Translations under genes and position numbers: made by a program
DNA from: Terriglobia bacterium
GTDB lineage: Bacteria; Acidobacteriota; Terriglobia; Acidiferrales; UBA7541
Direction: 5' to 3'
Assembly (NCBI GenBank): GCA_020073375.1
Contig: JAIQFG010000058.1
Coordinates: forward strand, 1 to 61,003
DNA: 61,003 bases
Notes under the pieces: generated by a model
What the model was told of the DNA's origin: nothing
The model's input: the letters and a program-made list of their open reading frames with translations, nothing else
The model's database searches: none
Shown here: piece by piece, positions 8,025 to 15,934 of the stretch
Numbering within the stretch: the stretch's first letter is position 1
Layout of the letters: each line of letters starts with the position of its first letter

Positions 8025-9785
8025 TCACGCCAGCGGCGCAGGCTTTTTCAAATACCGGTCGAGAATGGCGTCCGCCGTGCGATAAGTGAGCGCCAGAATC
8101 GTGGGCGTGGGATTGGAAGAGCCGGAATTCGGGAATGTCGAAGCGCCAATGACGAAGAGGTTGGGAATTTCCCAGTGCTGCTGGTAGGAGTTGACGACGC
8201 CCAGGTCCGGTGACTTTGCCATCATCGTGCCGCCCTGGATGTGCGTGGATTGGTAGCGCACCACGTCATAATCACCGTAGCCGGGGAAGGGATTTACTTC
8301 CTTGGCGCCCATGGCGTGGCCGATCTCGACCATTTTGGCGTTCATGAATTCGGCCATTTTGCGTTCGTTGTCCTGCCAGTTCATGGTCATGCGCAGCAGG
8401 GGATCGCCCATGGGATTCTTATACCGAGGATCGAGATCGAAATAATTGCCTTTGTGCGGGATCTGTTCGCCGGAAAATGCGATCACGCCGGTGCGGTCGA
8501 AATATTCGATGGACGCTTTTTTCCAGGCCGAGCCCCAGCGCGGCAGTTTCATCGAGCTCGGCGTGGTGCCGAATGTGGAGAGCGGCTGCGTGCCCACGCT
8601 CATGGCCCCGATCATGCCGCCGCGGATGAAGGGGAGATGCGTGTGGTCGAAGACGTCGGCGTCGAAGTCGGAGATGCGCACGCCGGTGCCGCCCGCGCCC
8701 ATGAATTTGTTCAGCGGCTTCGGCAGAAACGCCTGCACGCCGAACGAAACCTGATGCGTGAGATTTTTTCCTAGGGCGCCTTTTCCGGTGGCGGGATTGT
8801 AGGGCGTGCCGATGCCGGAAAGCAGCAGCATGTGGGTATTGCCCAGCGTGTAGGAAGCCAGGACGACCAGGTCGGCGGGCTGGAAAATTTCCTCGCCCGA
8901 TTCGTCGATGTAAGTTACGCCGCGCGCTTTACCAGTGCGGGCCGCGGAATCGTGCACAATGCGCTTCACGGTCGCGTTGGTGCGCAGGGTCACGGATTTT
9001 CGCTGGCGCACCACGGGCAGCAGGACGTTGGTGGGTTGCGCCTTGGCGTTGATCATGCACGGCGTGCGCTCGCAAAATCCGCAGAACGCGCAGGCGGGGC
9101 GCGAGACGCCGTCGGGGTTCGTGTACTCCTCGCTGGTCACGGCGGTGGCGTTGTTGTACGGATGATAGCCGAGCGATTTGGCCCCGCCGCGGAAGAGTTC
9201 GCTGAAATAGGGCGTGATGGTCGGCGGCATGGGATACTCAGAACTGCGCCAGCCCTCGAAAATATTCCCGCCCTCGATCTTTTTTCCGTTCAGGTTTCCG
9301 GCCTTGCCGCATACGCCCACTTCGCGCTCCGAGCGCGCATAGAAGGGTTCGATCTCATCGTACGTGACGGGCCAATCCTGCATGGTATGGTCTTCCGGCA
9401 ATTTTGCGGCGCCATAGCGTTCCACGGTTTTGGATTGCAGCTCGAAGCAATCGGGCATCAGCCGAGGGTACACCGCGCCCCAATGCTCGCCGGTGCCGCC
9501 GACTCCCGAGCCCGGAAGGAACGCGCCGTATTGGCGGATGGGCAGGGAATTTTCCTTGTCGTGATGGCGCAGCGTCACCGCTTCGCGCGACGGGTCCTGC
9601 ATCATGTGCATGCGGACGAAATAGTCCAGTTCGTCCATGCCGCTGGAATACTCGGGAATGCGCGAGCGGCCGCGCTCCAGCACCACGATTGAGACCGCCG
9701 AGCGCGCGCTGAGTTCCTTGGCCATGAGCAGGCCGGTCCAGCCGCCACCGATGATTACGACGTCCGTTGAGGGGAGAGTTTTCAT
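8025..9785 (-). CDS. GMC-family FAD dehydrogenase, catalytic subunit
   Basis: A 586-residue flavoprotein of the glucose-methanol-choline family, closest in layout to the alpha subunit of gluconate 2-dehydrogenase or FAD-glucose dehydrogenase. The Rossmann motif IIGGGWTG is at 11-18, the GMC signature around GSGVGGTGEHWGA at 92-104, and the catalytic His/Asn pair is probably His515 (STHIQGG) and Asn558 (SSNPTP). A cysteine cluster C232-x2-C235-x2-C238-x4-C243 suggests an iron-sulfur cluster, as known for FAD-glucose dehydrogenase. The ATG at 9785 gives an N-terminus starting directly at the FAD fold with no signal peptide. The upstream gene encodes a TAT-bearing small subunit, so export as a complex is likely. 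The substrate, probably a sugar, is not determinable. Confidence 0.85.
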   Translation of the reverse strand: MKTLPSTDVVIIGGGWTGLLMAKELSARSAVSIVVLERGRSRIPEYSSGMDELDYFVRMHMMQDPSREAVTLRHHDKENSLPIRQYGAFLPGSGVGGTGEHWGAVYPRLMPDCFELQSKTVERYGAAKLPEDHTMQDWPVTYDEIEPFYARSEREVGVCGKAGNLNGKKIEGGNIFEGWRSSEYPMPPTITPYFSELFRGGAKSLGYHPYNNATAVTSEEYTNPDGVSRPACAFCGFCERTPCMINAKAQPTNVLLPVVRQRKSVTLRTNATVKRIVHDSAARTGKARGVTYIDESGEEIFQPADLVVLASYTLGNTHMLLLSGIGTPYNPATGKGALGKNLTHQVSFGVQAFLPKPLNKFMGAGGTGVRISDFDADVFDHTHLPFIRGGMIGAMSVGTQPLSTFGTTPSSMKLPRWGSAWKKASIEYFDRTGVIAFSGEQIPHKGNYFDLDPRYKNPMGDPLLRMTMNWQDNERKMAEFMNAKMVEIGHAMGAKEVNPFPGYGDYDVVRYQSTHIQGGTMMAKSPDLGVVNSYQQHWEIPNLFVIGASTFPNSGSSNPTPTILALTYRTADAILDRYLKKPAPLA

Positions 9786-9894
9786 TTTGCGTTGGTCATT
9801 CCACAAAAAGTCGGCGTCATTTCGGGACTCGGAATGACAACTAAAAAGCAAAGGCAAAACCAAGGCCAAACACGAAAATCAAAACAAAGAACCG

Positions 9895-10578
9895 CTACGC
9901 CGAAGCCGTGTCCTCGTCTTCGCTGGGGCGCACTTTCCGGTGCAGCACCTGTTCCAGGGTTACCGGCTTGGGGCGGAACGCTTCGCCGAAATGTTTGTCG
10001 ACTTCGTCGTAATTGCTCATGCGCGGGCCGGGGAAGCCCACCAATTGCCACCCGACCATGTCCGCGTTTCCGCCGTGCACGGGATCGCTGAACATGCCTT
10101 CGATGGTGTTCTGCCGAAGCAGGGCGAACAGGTGGGTGTTTTCAATCTGCTGGAGTTTTTTGTCCTGCTGTTCGGAGGTCAGGCTGTCGAAGTCTTTCAG
10201 GCCCTTCAAGCCTTCGCGATAGGTCTCGCGCGGCGTGGCCTTGCCCTGGTAGCCGAATTCGCGCGCGCCGTTTTCATCGAATGGGCCCTCGGCGTAGCGG
10301 TAACGGTCGCGCCCCCAGGGACCGGCAAGCTGGCGGTCGATAAAAATTACGACGCCGGCTTCCTTGGCGCCCGGGCCGGAATCGTCGCTGGGAAAAATGC
10401 GGGCGGCCGCGGCCGCGACGATCATGGCCTCGTCCTTGGTGAAAAACCGCAGCGGAATTTTCAGGGTTTGGGCGGATTTTTCCTGCGCAAAAACGCGCGA
10501 GGCTTTGCGGTCGAGCGAATACACCAGAACGCCGCCGATGCTGGCCGCGGACAGGATCAGAAATTGGCGTCGGCGCAT
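9895..10578 (-). CDS. Gluconate 2-dehydrogenase subunit 3-like protein with TAT signal
   Basis: A 227-residue partner of the GMC flavoprotein. The chosen ATG at 10578 gives MRRRQFLILSAASIGGVLV, a twin-arginine signal with a short hydrophobic segment. The mature part follows the Gluconate_2-dh3 pattern: FFTKDEAMIVAAAAARIFPSDDSGPGAKEAGV, then GYQGKATPRETYREGL and the C-terminal HGGNADMVGWQLVGFPGP. In characterised FAD-glucose dehydrogenases this gamma subunit carries the export signal and acts as a chaperone for the signal-less catalytic subunit. The gene lies 109 bases upstream of the catalytic gene, in the same direction. The cytochrome c subunit that normally completes such complexes is not next to it. 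Confidence 0.85.
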   Translation of the reverse strand: MRRRQFLILSAASIGGVLVYSLDRKASRVFAQEKSAQTLKIPLRFFTKDEAMIVAAAAARIFPSDDSGPGAKEAGVVIFIDRQLAGPWGRDRYRYAEGPFDENGAREFGYQGKATPRETYREGLKGLKDFDSLTSEQQDKKLQQIENTHLFALLRQNTIEGMFSDPVHGGNADMVGWQLVGFPGPRMSNYDEVDKHFGEAFRPKPVTLEQVLHRKVRPSEDEDTASA

Positions 10579-10686
10579 GGGCCGGAGTGTACCATAGTCA
10601 ACACGCGCCCGGAATTCGGTACCCTCCCCGGACAAGTTCCGCTACCCTAAAAACAGGTCAAACGAGGGCAAATCTTGGGAGGAAAT

Positions 10687-11577
10687 ATGAACCGCTTCGT
10701 GACTCGCGCAATGATCGCGGGCCTTATTTTCGGGGCAACCTTCGGCGGAATGCGCATCCGGCGCGCCGCTGCCGACGGCGCCGAACATGTGCCCCTGGAA
10801 GCCGAGAAAGCTTTGCAGGGCGCACTGGAAAAATCGGACAAAGTGGCAGCCGGGAAACTACTGGACGCGAATTTTGTGTGGACCGACGTGAACGGCAAGG
10901 CGCACAAGCAACCGGATGTGGTGAGCAACCTGAAAGCCTACGCCGAGGACAACCAGGGCGAATCCGATGTGCAAACGCACTTCTACGGACAGGTGGAAAC
11001 CGTGGCCGGCGAGCACCACGGCGCGCGTTTCCTGCGCGTCTGGGTGAAGCGCCCGGCGGGCTGGCGCGAATTCCTGGCGCTCGATACCGCGATGCCGTCC
11101 AAGGCCGCGACGTTTGGCGGGCAGCGGTCCGCGGGCCAGGGCGACTGCGAGAATCCATGCCGCACCGTGCCCTACAAGCCCGTGACGGCCATGGACAAGG
11201 CCATCCTTGCCGAATGGCAAAAAACCAAGATGGAAGAGTGGAAGCCCGACGCCGCCGACTGGCCGAACCACATCGCCGATGAATTCCTGATCATCAACAG
11301 CACGTCGGTGCGCAACAAGGCTGACCGCGTGGTGATCGCCCAGCAACAGCAGAAAGCCGGAATGGGAACTCCGGGCGACCCGATCACGGCGATGGAAATT
11401 CATGACTTCGGCGACCGCTCCGCCGTCATGATTTCGCACCACACGCCTTATCGCGGCGGGAAACCCTATTACAACGTTCGCGTTTGGACTCTGCGGGATG
11501 GCCGCTGGCAGCTGGCCATCAGCCAGCAGACCACGATCCAGTCCGCTACCGCGTTGACTGCTACGGTCGCCAAGTAG
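10687..11577 (+). CDS. Secreted NTF2-like (SnoaL/DUF4440-type) protein, copy 1
   Basis: A 296-residue exported protein starting at the ATG preceded by GGGAGGAAAT. A signal peptide (about 1-31) ends near RRAAADGAE. Residues 35-130 resemble an NTF2-like/DUF4440 domain (EKALQGALEKSDKVAAGKLLDANFVWTD; the strand FYGQVETVAGEHHGARFLRVWVKRPAGW). A central motif CENPCRTVPYKP follows, and a second NTF2-like repeat ends in NVRVWTLRDGRWQLAISQQT. The adjacent gene at 11742 has the same two-domain plan and the same Cys motif, so these are tandem duplicates. NTF2-like folds bind small ligands or catalyse simple reactions; none can be assigned. It is divergent from the dehydrogenase operon. Confidence 0.75.
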   Translation: MNRFVTRAMIAGLIFGATFGGMRIRRAAADGAEHVPLEAEKALQGALEKSDKVAAGKLLDANFVWTDVNGKAHKQPDVVSNLKAYAEDNQGESDVQTHFYGQVETVAGEHHGARFLRVWVKRPAGWREFLALDTAMPSKAATFGGQRSAGQGDCENPCRTVPYKPVTAMDKAILAEWQKTKMEEWKPDAADWPNHIADEFLIINSTSVRNKADRVVIAQQQQKAGMGTPGDPITAMEIHDFGDRSAVMISHHTPYRGGKPYYNVRVWTLRDGRWQLAISQQTTIQSATALTATVAK

Positions 11578-11604
11578 ACTTTTCAGCAACGGAAACAGCA
11601 ACGG

Positions 11605-11641
11605 GGGGAGAACGCCCACTGCGGCTTCTCCCCTTTTTTTT
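11605..11641 (+). terminator. Rho-independent terminator
   Basis: An 8-base stem GGGGAGAA/TTCTCCCC closes a loop of about 13 bases and is followed by eight T residues. It lies 28 bases after the stop of the first NTF2-like gene and 100 bases before the second, so the two paralogues are probably transcribed separately. Confidence 0.85.
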
Positions 11642-11741
11642 GTTCGGCCATGATCCAGCCCGCCGCGGGAAGATTCTTGCGCGGCGCGCTTGCGGCGGTC
11701 TAGAATCCGTGACACGGATTAGAAAATTCTGAGGAGGCATT

Positions 11742-12644
11742 ATGAAACGTTTCATGACTAAGGCTCTGTTATTCGCGCTCGCCTGCGCCGGCATTGCGGG
11801 TTTGCTGGCGGCCAAACGCGCCGCTGCCGTGGCCGCGGACGATCCCGCCGCCGCCGACAAGGCTGTCTTTGCCGCGCTCTCCAAGGGAGACTTGACCGCC
11901 GCCAATAAATATCTCGACCCGGATTTCAGCTGGATCGATTCCGAGGGAATAATGTGGGCCAAGGAGGACGCGTTTCGCGCGAAGCTAAAGCCGCTGATCG
12001 CCGACGCAACCGCCGCCAAGATTACCGACCACAAGTATGGAAAGAGCGTGGATTGGATCCAGTGGAGCCAGGGGAATAATTATTCCGCGCATTTCTGGGT
12101 GAAGCGCGCGGGCGGATGGAAACTGCTTCACGCCACGGAAATTGCCGCTGTCGCAAAACGCGATTTCAAGACGGTCGAAGCGACGTACGAAATTGCCTGC
12201 AACAATCCCTGCAAGGCCGTGCCCTACAAGCCGCTGACGCCCGGTGAAAAAGCCTCGCTCGACGAGTGGCAGGAGCAGGAGTCCTCGCAAGCGGGTTGGG
12301 AAAAGCATGTTGCCGACAACATGGATCAGCGGGCCGTATCGACGTATGGCGGGGCTTCACCCTCGAAGGCGGACCGCATCGCGGGGATGAACCGGCGGCG
12401 GGCGGCGAATCCGAACGCTCCCAAGGTTGGCGCCGCGCCGGCGCTGTGGATTCGCACGTGGGATTTCGGCGACGCGGTGGTGATGGTATCCGTCCAGCCG
12501 ACTTACGGCGACAAGGCGTATTGGTCCAGCCGCGTGCTCGCGCCGAATTCAGCCGGGCTCTGGCAGATGATGGAGAGCTATCACAACTACATCAAGGCGT
12601 CGCCAGTGATGACGGCCACGCCCGACCAGCCGGATTTGAATTAA
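11742..12644 (+). CDS. Secreted NTF2-like (SnoaL/DUF4440-type) protein, copy 2
   Basis: A 300-residue exported protein with GAGGAGGCATT just before the ATG. The signal peptide is MKRFMTKALLFALACAGIAG..AAKRAAAVAA (about 1-31). The first NTF2-like repeat reads DKAVFAALSKGDLTAANKYLDPDFSWID and ends HFWVKRAGGWKLLHA. Then comes the motif CNNPCKAVPYKPLTPGEKASLDEWQ, matching CENPC..VPYKP in the upstream paralogue. A second repeat ends SSRVLAPNSAGLWQMMESYHNY. Sequence identity between the copies is modest outside these blocks, so the duplication is old. Function unknown; exported location is well supported. Confidence 0.75.
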   Translation: MKRFMTKALLFALACAGIAGLLAAKRAAAVAADDPAAADKAVFAALSKGDLTAANKYLDPDFSWIDSEGIMWAKEDAFRAKLKPLIADATAAKITDHKYGKSVDWIQWSQGNNYSAHFWVKRAGGWKLLHATEIAAVAKRDFKTVEATYEIACNNPCKAVPYKPLTPGEKASLDEWQEQESSQAGWEKHVADNMDQRAVSTYGGASPSKADRIAGMNRRRAANPNAPKVGAAPALWIRTWDFGDAVVMVSVQPTYGDKAYWSSRVLAPNSAGLWQMMESYHNYIKASPVMTATPDQPDLN

Positions 12645-12677
12645 GGGGCGGGATCGGCGGAGTAAAGAAAAAATCGA

Positions 12678-12712
12678 GCAGATACCCGCCCCGGAACCGG
12701 GCGGGTATCTGC
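12678..12712. other. Perfect 14-base stem hairpin after the NTF2-like gene
   Basis: GCAGATACCCGCCC and its exact complement flank a loop of about seven bases, 33 bases after the stop at 12644. There is no T run after it on the plus strand (AATATCC). On the minus strand it is followed by TCGATTTTTTCTTTAC, so it can act as a terminator for the leftward winged-helix gene. It is therefore probably a terminator for that convergent transcript and perhaps an mRNA 3' end stabiliser for the rightward one. Confidence 0.6.
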
Positions 12713-12753
12713 AATATCCTGAGCTGATCAATCCTGGGCCGATCAACGGTTTT

Positions 12754-12830
12754 GTAGCGCTGGCGTCTCGCCGGCATTCTTGCGTTGTGTGACGCCCCAC
12801 CAAAAGATGCCGGCGAGACGCCGGCGCTAC
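12754..12830. repeat. REPIN-like inverted palindrome pair, GGCGTCTCGCCGGC type
   Basis: The left arm starts GTAGCGC followed by the palindrome GGCGTCTCGCCGGC; the right arm is GCCGGCGAGACGCCGGC and ends GCGCTAC. The two arms are inverted across about 40 bases. The GTAG...CTAC frame is the same as in the GACAGGCTT copies elsewhere in the window, but the stem sequence differs completely. It lies between two convergent genes. Confidence 0.75.
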
Positions 12831-12868
12831 GAAAACTCGCCTTCATCGACAGAATTAGGAAGCGGTAG

Positions 12869-13792
12869 TTACGCCTGTCTGGAATGCCCGTCGCCCATCA
12901 GCAGCAGGCTGCGCTGGGAAAACGGTACGTAGAGCAGAGCCGCGGTGACCGCGAGGGCGAGGCCGGTGCTGATCTGGTCCAGCATCAGGAACGGGGCAAG
13001 GGCCCACAACTCATCCAGCGGGAAAATCACGGGGAATAATTTCAGAAATTCGCGCGTTAATCCTCGATAACCGAAAGCGGCGGCGGAAAGAAGATAGAGG
13101 CGGACCGGGATCCCGGCCAGCGCGGTGACTACCACCACCACGAACAGCCACTTGGCGTGCGGGACTTCCTGCGACACCCACGATTCCCACTGGCGCAGGT
13201 TGGCCAGCGCAATCACGTAAAAACTCAGGTACATCACCTGGATCAGGCTAAAGAGGACCCGCACGACGCGGCTCGAAGCTGGGGGAAGCTCCTCGGGATC
13301 GCTCAGGACGGCGGAGCGCGCATCGGCGGGGCCGCTCGAGACTTCGAGGGCCGCACCCGGGCCGGGAACTTCCGCGGGTTTTTCCGGAATTGGCGTGGTG
13401 TTTGCCAAGCCGTCATTCACCACTTCGATCGAGGCGATGAAGCGATAGCCCCGGCGGGGAATGGTTTGAATGAAGCGCGGATTGTCGGCCGAGTCGCTCA
13501 GGGCTTCGCGCAATTTGTTGACGGCCGTGTTCAGGCTGTGGTCGTAATCGACAAACGTGTCCGATGGCCAAAGGCGCTGGCGCAATTCTTCGCGCGTGAC
13601 GACTTCGCCGGAACGATCGAGCAAGTACAAGAGGACTTCGAGAGGCTGGCCCGGCAGGCGCGGGCGGGCCTTTCCGTCCTTGCGCAACTCGCCGGTCGTG
13701 CCGTCGAATTCGTACAAGCCGAAACGGAATACGCGGGATGGATTTGGAATTTCCGCCACGGTCCGGGCACTCTCTCCAAAATAATTCCACAT
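12869..13792 (-). CDS. CadC-type winged-helix regulator with C-terminal membrane helices
   Basis: A 307-residue protein. Residues 21-118 form an OmpR/PhoB-type winged helix: FRFGLYEFDGTTGELRKDG, LPGQPLEVLLYLLDRSGEVVTREEL, LWPSDTFVDYDHSLNTAVNKL and FIQTIPRRGYRF. A flexible Pro/Ala linker (about 125-170) leads to four or so hydrophobic helices (VVRVLFSLIQVMYLSFYVIA, WLFVVVVVTALAGIPV, a weaker helix near FLKLFPVIFPL, and GLALAVTAALLYVPF). Acidobacterial genomes carry many such DNA-binding domains fused to varied C-termini. By analogy with CadC it would bind DNA while sitting in the membrane, sensing an unknown signal. No receiver domain is present. Confidence 0.85.
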   Translation of the reverse strand: MWNYFGESARTVAEIPNPSRVFRFGLYEFDGTTGELRKDGKARPRLPGQPLEVLLYLLDRSGEVVTREELRQRLWPSDTFVDYDHSLNTAVNKLREALSDSADNPRFIQTIPRRGYRFIASIEVVNDGLANTTPIPEKPAEVPGPGAALEVSSGPADARSAVLSDPEELPPASSRVVRVLFSLIQVMYLSFYVIALANLRQWESWVSQEVPHAKWLFVVVVVTALAGIPVRLYLLSAAAFGYRGLTREFLKLFPVIFPLDELWALAPFLMLDQISTGLALAVTAALLYVPFSQRSLLLMGDGHSRQA

Positions 13793-13917
13793 TCTAGATG
13801 ATCCCCGGCGATAAACCTCCGCATTTCTTGGAGATAAAGAATGATGCCGGGGAGAGTTGGAATTTACCTCTGTGCATTGCTATTTCCCCGGGCTTTGCGG
13901 CAAAGTCGCACGGGTGC

Positions 13918-14028
13918 GGGCTCTACTTTGAGCCCGCCTGGAAAAAGGCCGGGCTCTACTTTGAGCCCGCCTGGAAAAAGGCCGGGCTCTACTTTGAGCC
14001 CGCATGGAAAAAAGGTCGGGCTCTACTC
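13918..14028 (+). repeat. Tandem 33-base repeat, each unit with a GGGCTC/GAGCCC hairpin
   Basis: Three head-to-tail units (13918-13950, 13951-13983, 13984-14017) start GGGCTCTACTTTGAGCCCG and continue with a TGGAAAAAGG spacer; a fourth begins at 14018 and breaks off. Units one and two are identical; the third has two changes including one extra base. Each unit can fold as GGGCTC...GAGCCC. The same palindrome occurs once at 25275-25292. The array lies just upstream of the gene at 14083. Confidence 0.85.
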
Positions 14029-14082
14029 GTGGTCGCCATAGCGCCGCACTTGCCGCGACGGCGACGGAGGCCCGCCGAACAA

Positions 14083-14946
14083 ATGGAGGCAGCCATCAGG
14101 AACCGTACGATTGCGTGGAGCCAGATCGCACTGCTCGCGGCGGCCTCTGCCGCGCCATCTCCCGTAGTGGCGGCCGAACTGAAGCCGGAAGCCGCGCAAG
14201 GTTACGCGCGCTATTTGCAACTGACCGAAGCGCGCATGAAACCGGAGGTTGCCCCCGGTGGAGTGTTTCTGGCGGTGGACGGACTGCCGGCGCCGCAGCG
14301 CGGCGATGCGCAATCCCGGCTGGAGCGCGGCGAAGTGGTCACCTGGAGGCTGAGGACAGCGGATCCCACCGGCGATGACCGCACCCCCGGCGCGCTGATC
14401 CATCATTGGGTGGGAACTATTTTTGTTCCAATGGCATCGCTGCGCCAGGTGCTGGCGCTGCTCCAGGATTACGACCACCATGACGCGTACTTCCGCCCGG
14501 ACGTCGTGAAATCGAAAACAATCGCTCACACCGGCGACAATTTCAAAATTTATTACCGGCTGAAACGGAAAAAAGTAATCACCGTGGTACTCGATACCGA
14601 GTACGACGTTCACTATCACCCGATCGACGCCTCGCGCGCGTTCAGCGAATCGCACGCCACACGCATTGCGGAAGTGGAGCATGCGGGAGAATCCGATGAG
14701 CGCGAACTTCCCCCTGGCAACGACGGCGGATATCTGTGGCGCCTGGATTCCTACTGGCGATTCGCGGACACCGGGCGCGGCGTGTACGTGCAATGCGAAG
14801 CCGTTTCGCTCACTCGCGATATTCCCGCGGGTTTGAACTGGCTGATCGGGCCGTTTGTCGAAAGCATCCCCAGGGAATCGCTGGCCTTCACGCTGGAATC
14901 GGCGCGCAACGCGCTGCTGCGGGGAATTTCGCGCGGATCGAATTGA
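14083..14946 (+). CDS. Secreted START/SRPBCC-like protein
   Basis: A 287-residue protein. The ATG at 14083 is chosen because it places a signal peptide first (MEAAIRNRTIAWSQIALLAAASAAP..VAA, about 1-32). The reading frame is open 285 bases further upstream, but that part only translates the tandem repeat. The mature protein has a helical N-terminal third and then a pattern typical of SRPBCC/START-like ligand-binding folds: VPMASLRQVLALLQDYDHH, DNFKIYYRLKRKKVITVVLDTEYDV, WRLDSYWRFADTGRGVYVQCEAVSL and a long C-terminal helix SLAFTLESARNALL. These folds hold hydrophobic ligands. It is 38 bases upstream of a CDP-alcohol phosphatidyltransferase gene, so a lipid role is possible, but unproven. Confidence 0.7.
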   Translation: MEAAIRNRTIAWSQIALLAAASAAPSPVVAAELKPEAAQGYARYLQLTEARMKPEVAPGGVFLAVDGLPAPQRGDAQSRLERGEVVTWRLRTADPTGDDRTPGALIHHWVGTIFVPMASLRQVLALLQDYDHHDAYFRPDVVKSKTIAHTGDNFKIYYRLKRKKVITVVLDTEYDVHYHPIDASRAFSESHATRIAEVEHAGESDERELPPGNDGGYLWRLDSYWRFADTGRGVYVQCEAVSLTRDIPAGLNWLIGPFVESIPRESLAFTLESARNALLRGISRGSN

Positions 14947-14984
14947 ACCGGAAGTTGCCGGGCAACGCAAGAAACAGGAGGCGG

Positions 14985-15701
14985 ATGATGGCCGAAGAAA
15001 TGGAAGAGAAGATCAGGAAGGACGATGCACGGGGAATTCCGTTCAAGAACGCGCCGCGTCTGCAGGAAAGTTTCACGGCCCAGGCCGAGCGCAAGATTCT
15101 GCTGTGGCTTGCCGCGCGCATGCCTGCCTGGGTGAATTCCGATCATCTGACCATGGCCGGATTCGCCGCGATGTTTCTGGCGGGCGCCAGCTACGCGCTG
15201 GCGCGGACGAACCGCGCGGGCCTTGTGCTGGCCACGCTGTTCCTGGCGATCAACTGGTTTGGCGACAGCCTGGACGGAACGCTGGCGCGTGTGCGAAACC
15301 GGCAGCGGCCGCGCTACGGATTTTACGTGGACCACATGATTGATACGTTCGGCGGCTTCTTCCTGATGGGAGGGCTGGCGATTTCGGGATTTCTCGACTG
15401 GCGCATCGCGCTGGGCATGTTCATCACGTTCCTGATGCTCTCGGTGCAGGTGTACCTGGCGACGTACACGGTGGGAAATTTTCAATTATCGTTCGCGAAA
15501 TTGGGGCCGACGGAAATCCGGATCTTGCTGTCGCTGGGAAACGCGGCGCTGTGGTTTCGACCGGATGCGCGTGCGTTCGGTTTGCCGTACCGCTTGTTCG
15601 ACGTGGGAGGCGTCATCGCCATCGCGGGGATGGCCGGCATGCTCATCGTTTCGACGATCTGCAACACGGTAAAGCTGTATCGCGCCGAGACGCAGCCCTA
15701 G
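14985..15701 (+). CDS. CDP-alcohol phosphatidyltransferase family protein
   Basis: A 238-residue integral membrane enzyme; the ATG follows ACAGGAGGCGG. The family signature DG-x2-AR-x9-G-x3-D-x3-D is complete: Asp97, Gly98, Ala101, Arg102, Gly112, Asp116, Asp120. Several hydrophobic segments surround it (AGFAAMFLAGASYALA, GLVLATLFLAINWFG, IALGMFITFLMLSVQVYLA, VIAIAGMAGMLIVSTIC). Such enzymes join a CDP-activated lipid to an alcohol acceptor at the cytoplasmic membrane face using Mg2+. Which alcohol (glycerol phosphate, inositol phosphate, other) cannot be read from the motif. It is the second gene of a likely two-gene unit with the START-like protein. Confidence 0.85.
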   Translation: MMAEEMEEKIRKDDARGIPFKNAPRLQESFTAQAERKILLWLAARMPAWVNSDHLTMAGFAAMFLAGASYALARTNRAGLVLATLFLAINWFGDSLDGTLARVRNRQRPRYGFYVDHMIDTFGGFFLMGGLAISGFLDWRIALGMFITFLMLSVQVYLATYTVGNFQLSFAKLGPTEIRILLSLGNAALWFRPDARAFGLPYRLFDVGGVIAIAGMAGMLIVSTICNTVKLYRAETQP

Positions 15702-15934
15702 AAGGAGGGGGAAGATTGAAGTTGTCGCGGTGGCACGCAGAGCAAGTTACCGAGGAACATTTCCCGATTTGAACCGACTCCTGTTTTCCATGGTCCAAAA
15801 CGAGCTGCTTGAGCCATACAGGGTCATTCCCCCGGCAAGAAAGAAAATTCAACCTGCGCAACGCTTGGCTAATGAGTGTGTTGGAGAACAAGGCCAAATG
15901 GGGTCTGGGTAGGAACTTGCTCTGAATTCGCTGG

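Noticed and set aside
13918..14028. CRISPR array
   Set aside because: The units are contiguous 33-base repeats with no variable spacers and no cas genes nearby.
13798..14082. Upstream extension of the START-like gene, giving repeated GLYFEPAWKKA
   Set aside because: The signal peptide starts at 14083; the extension only translates the tandem hairpin array.
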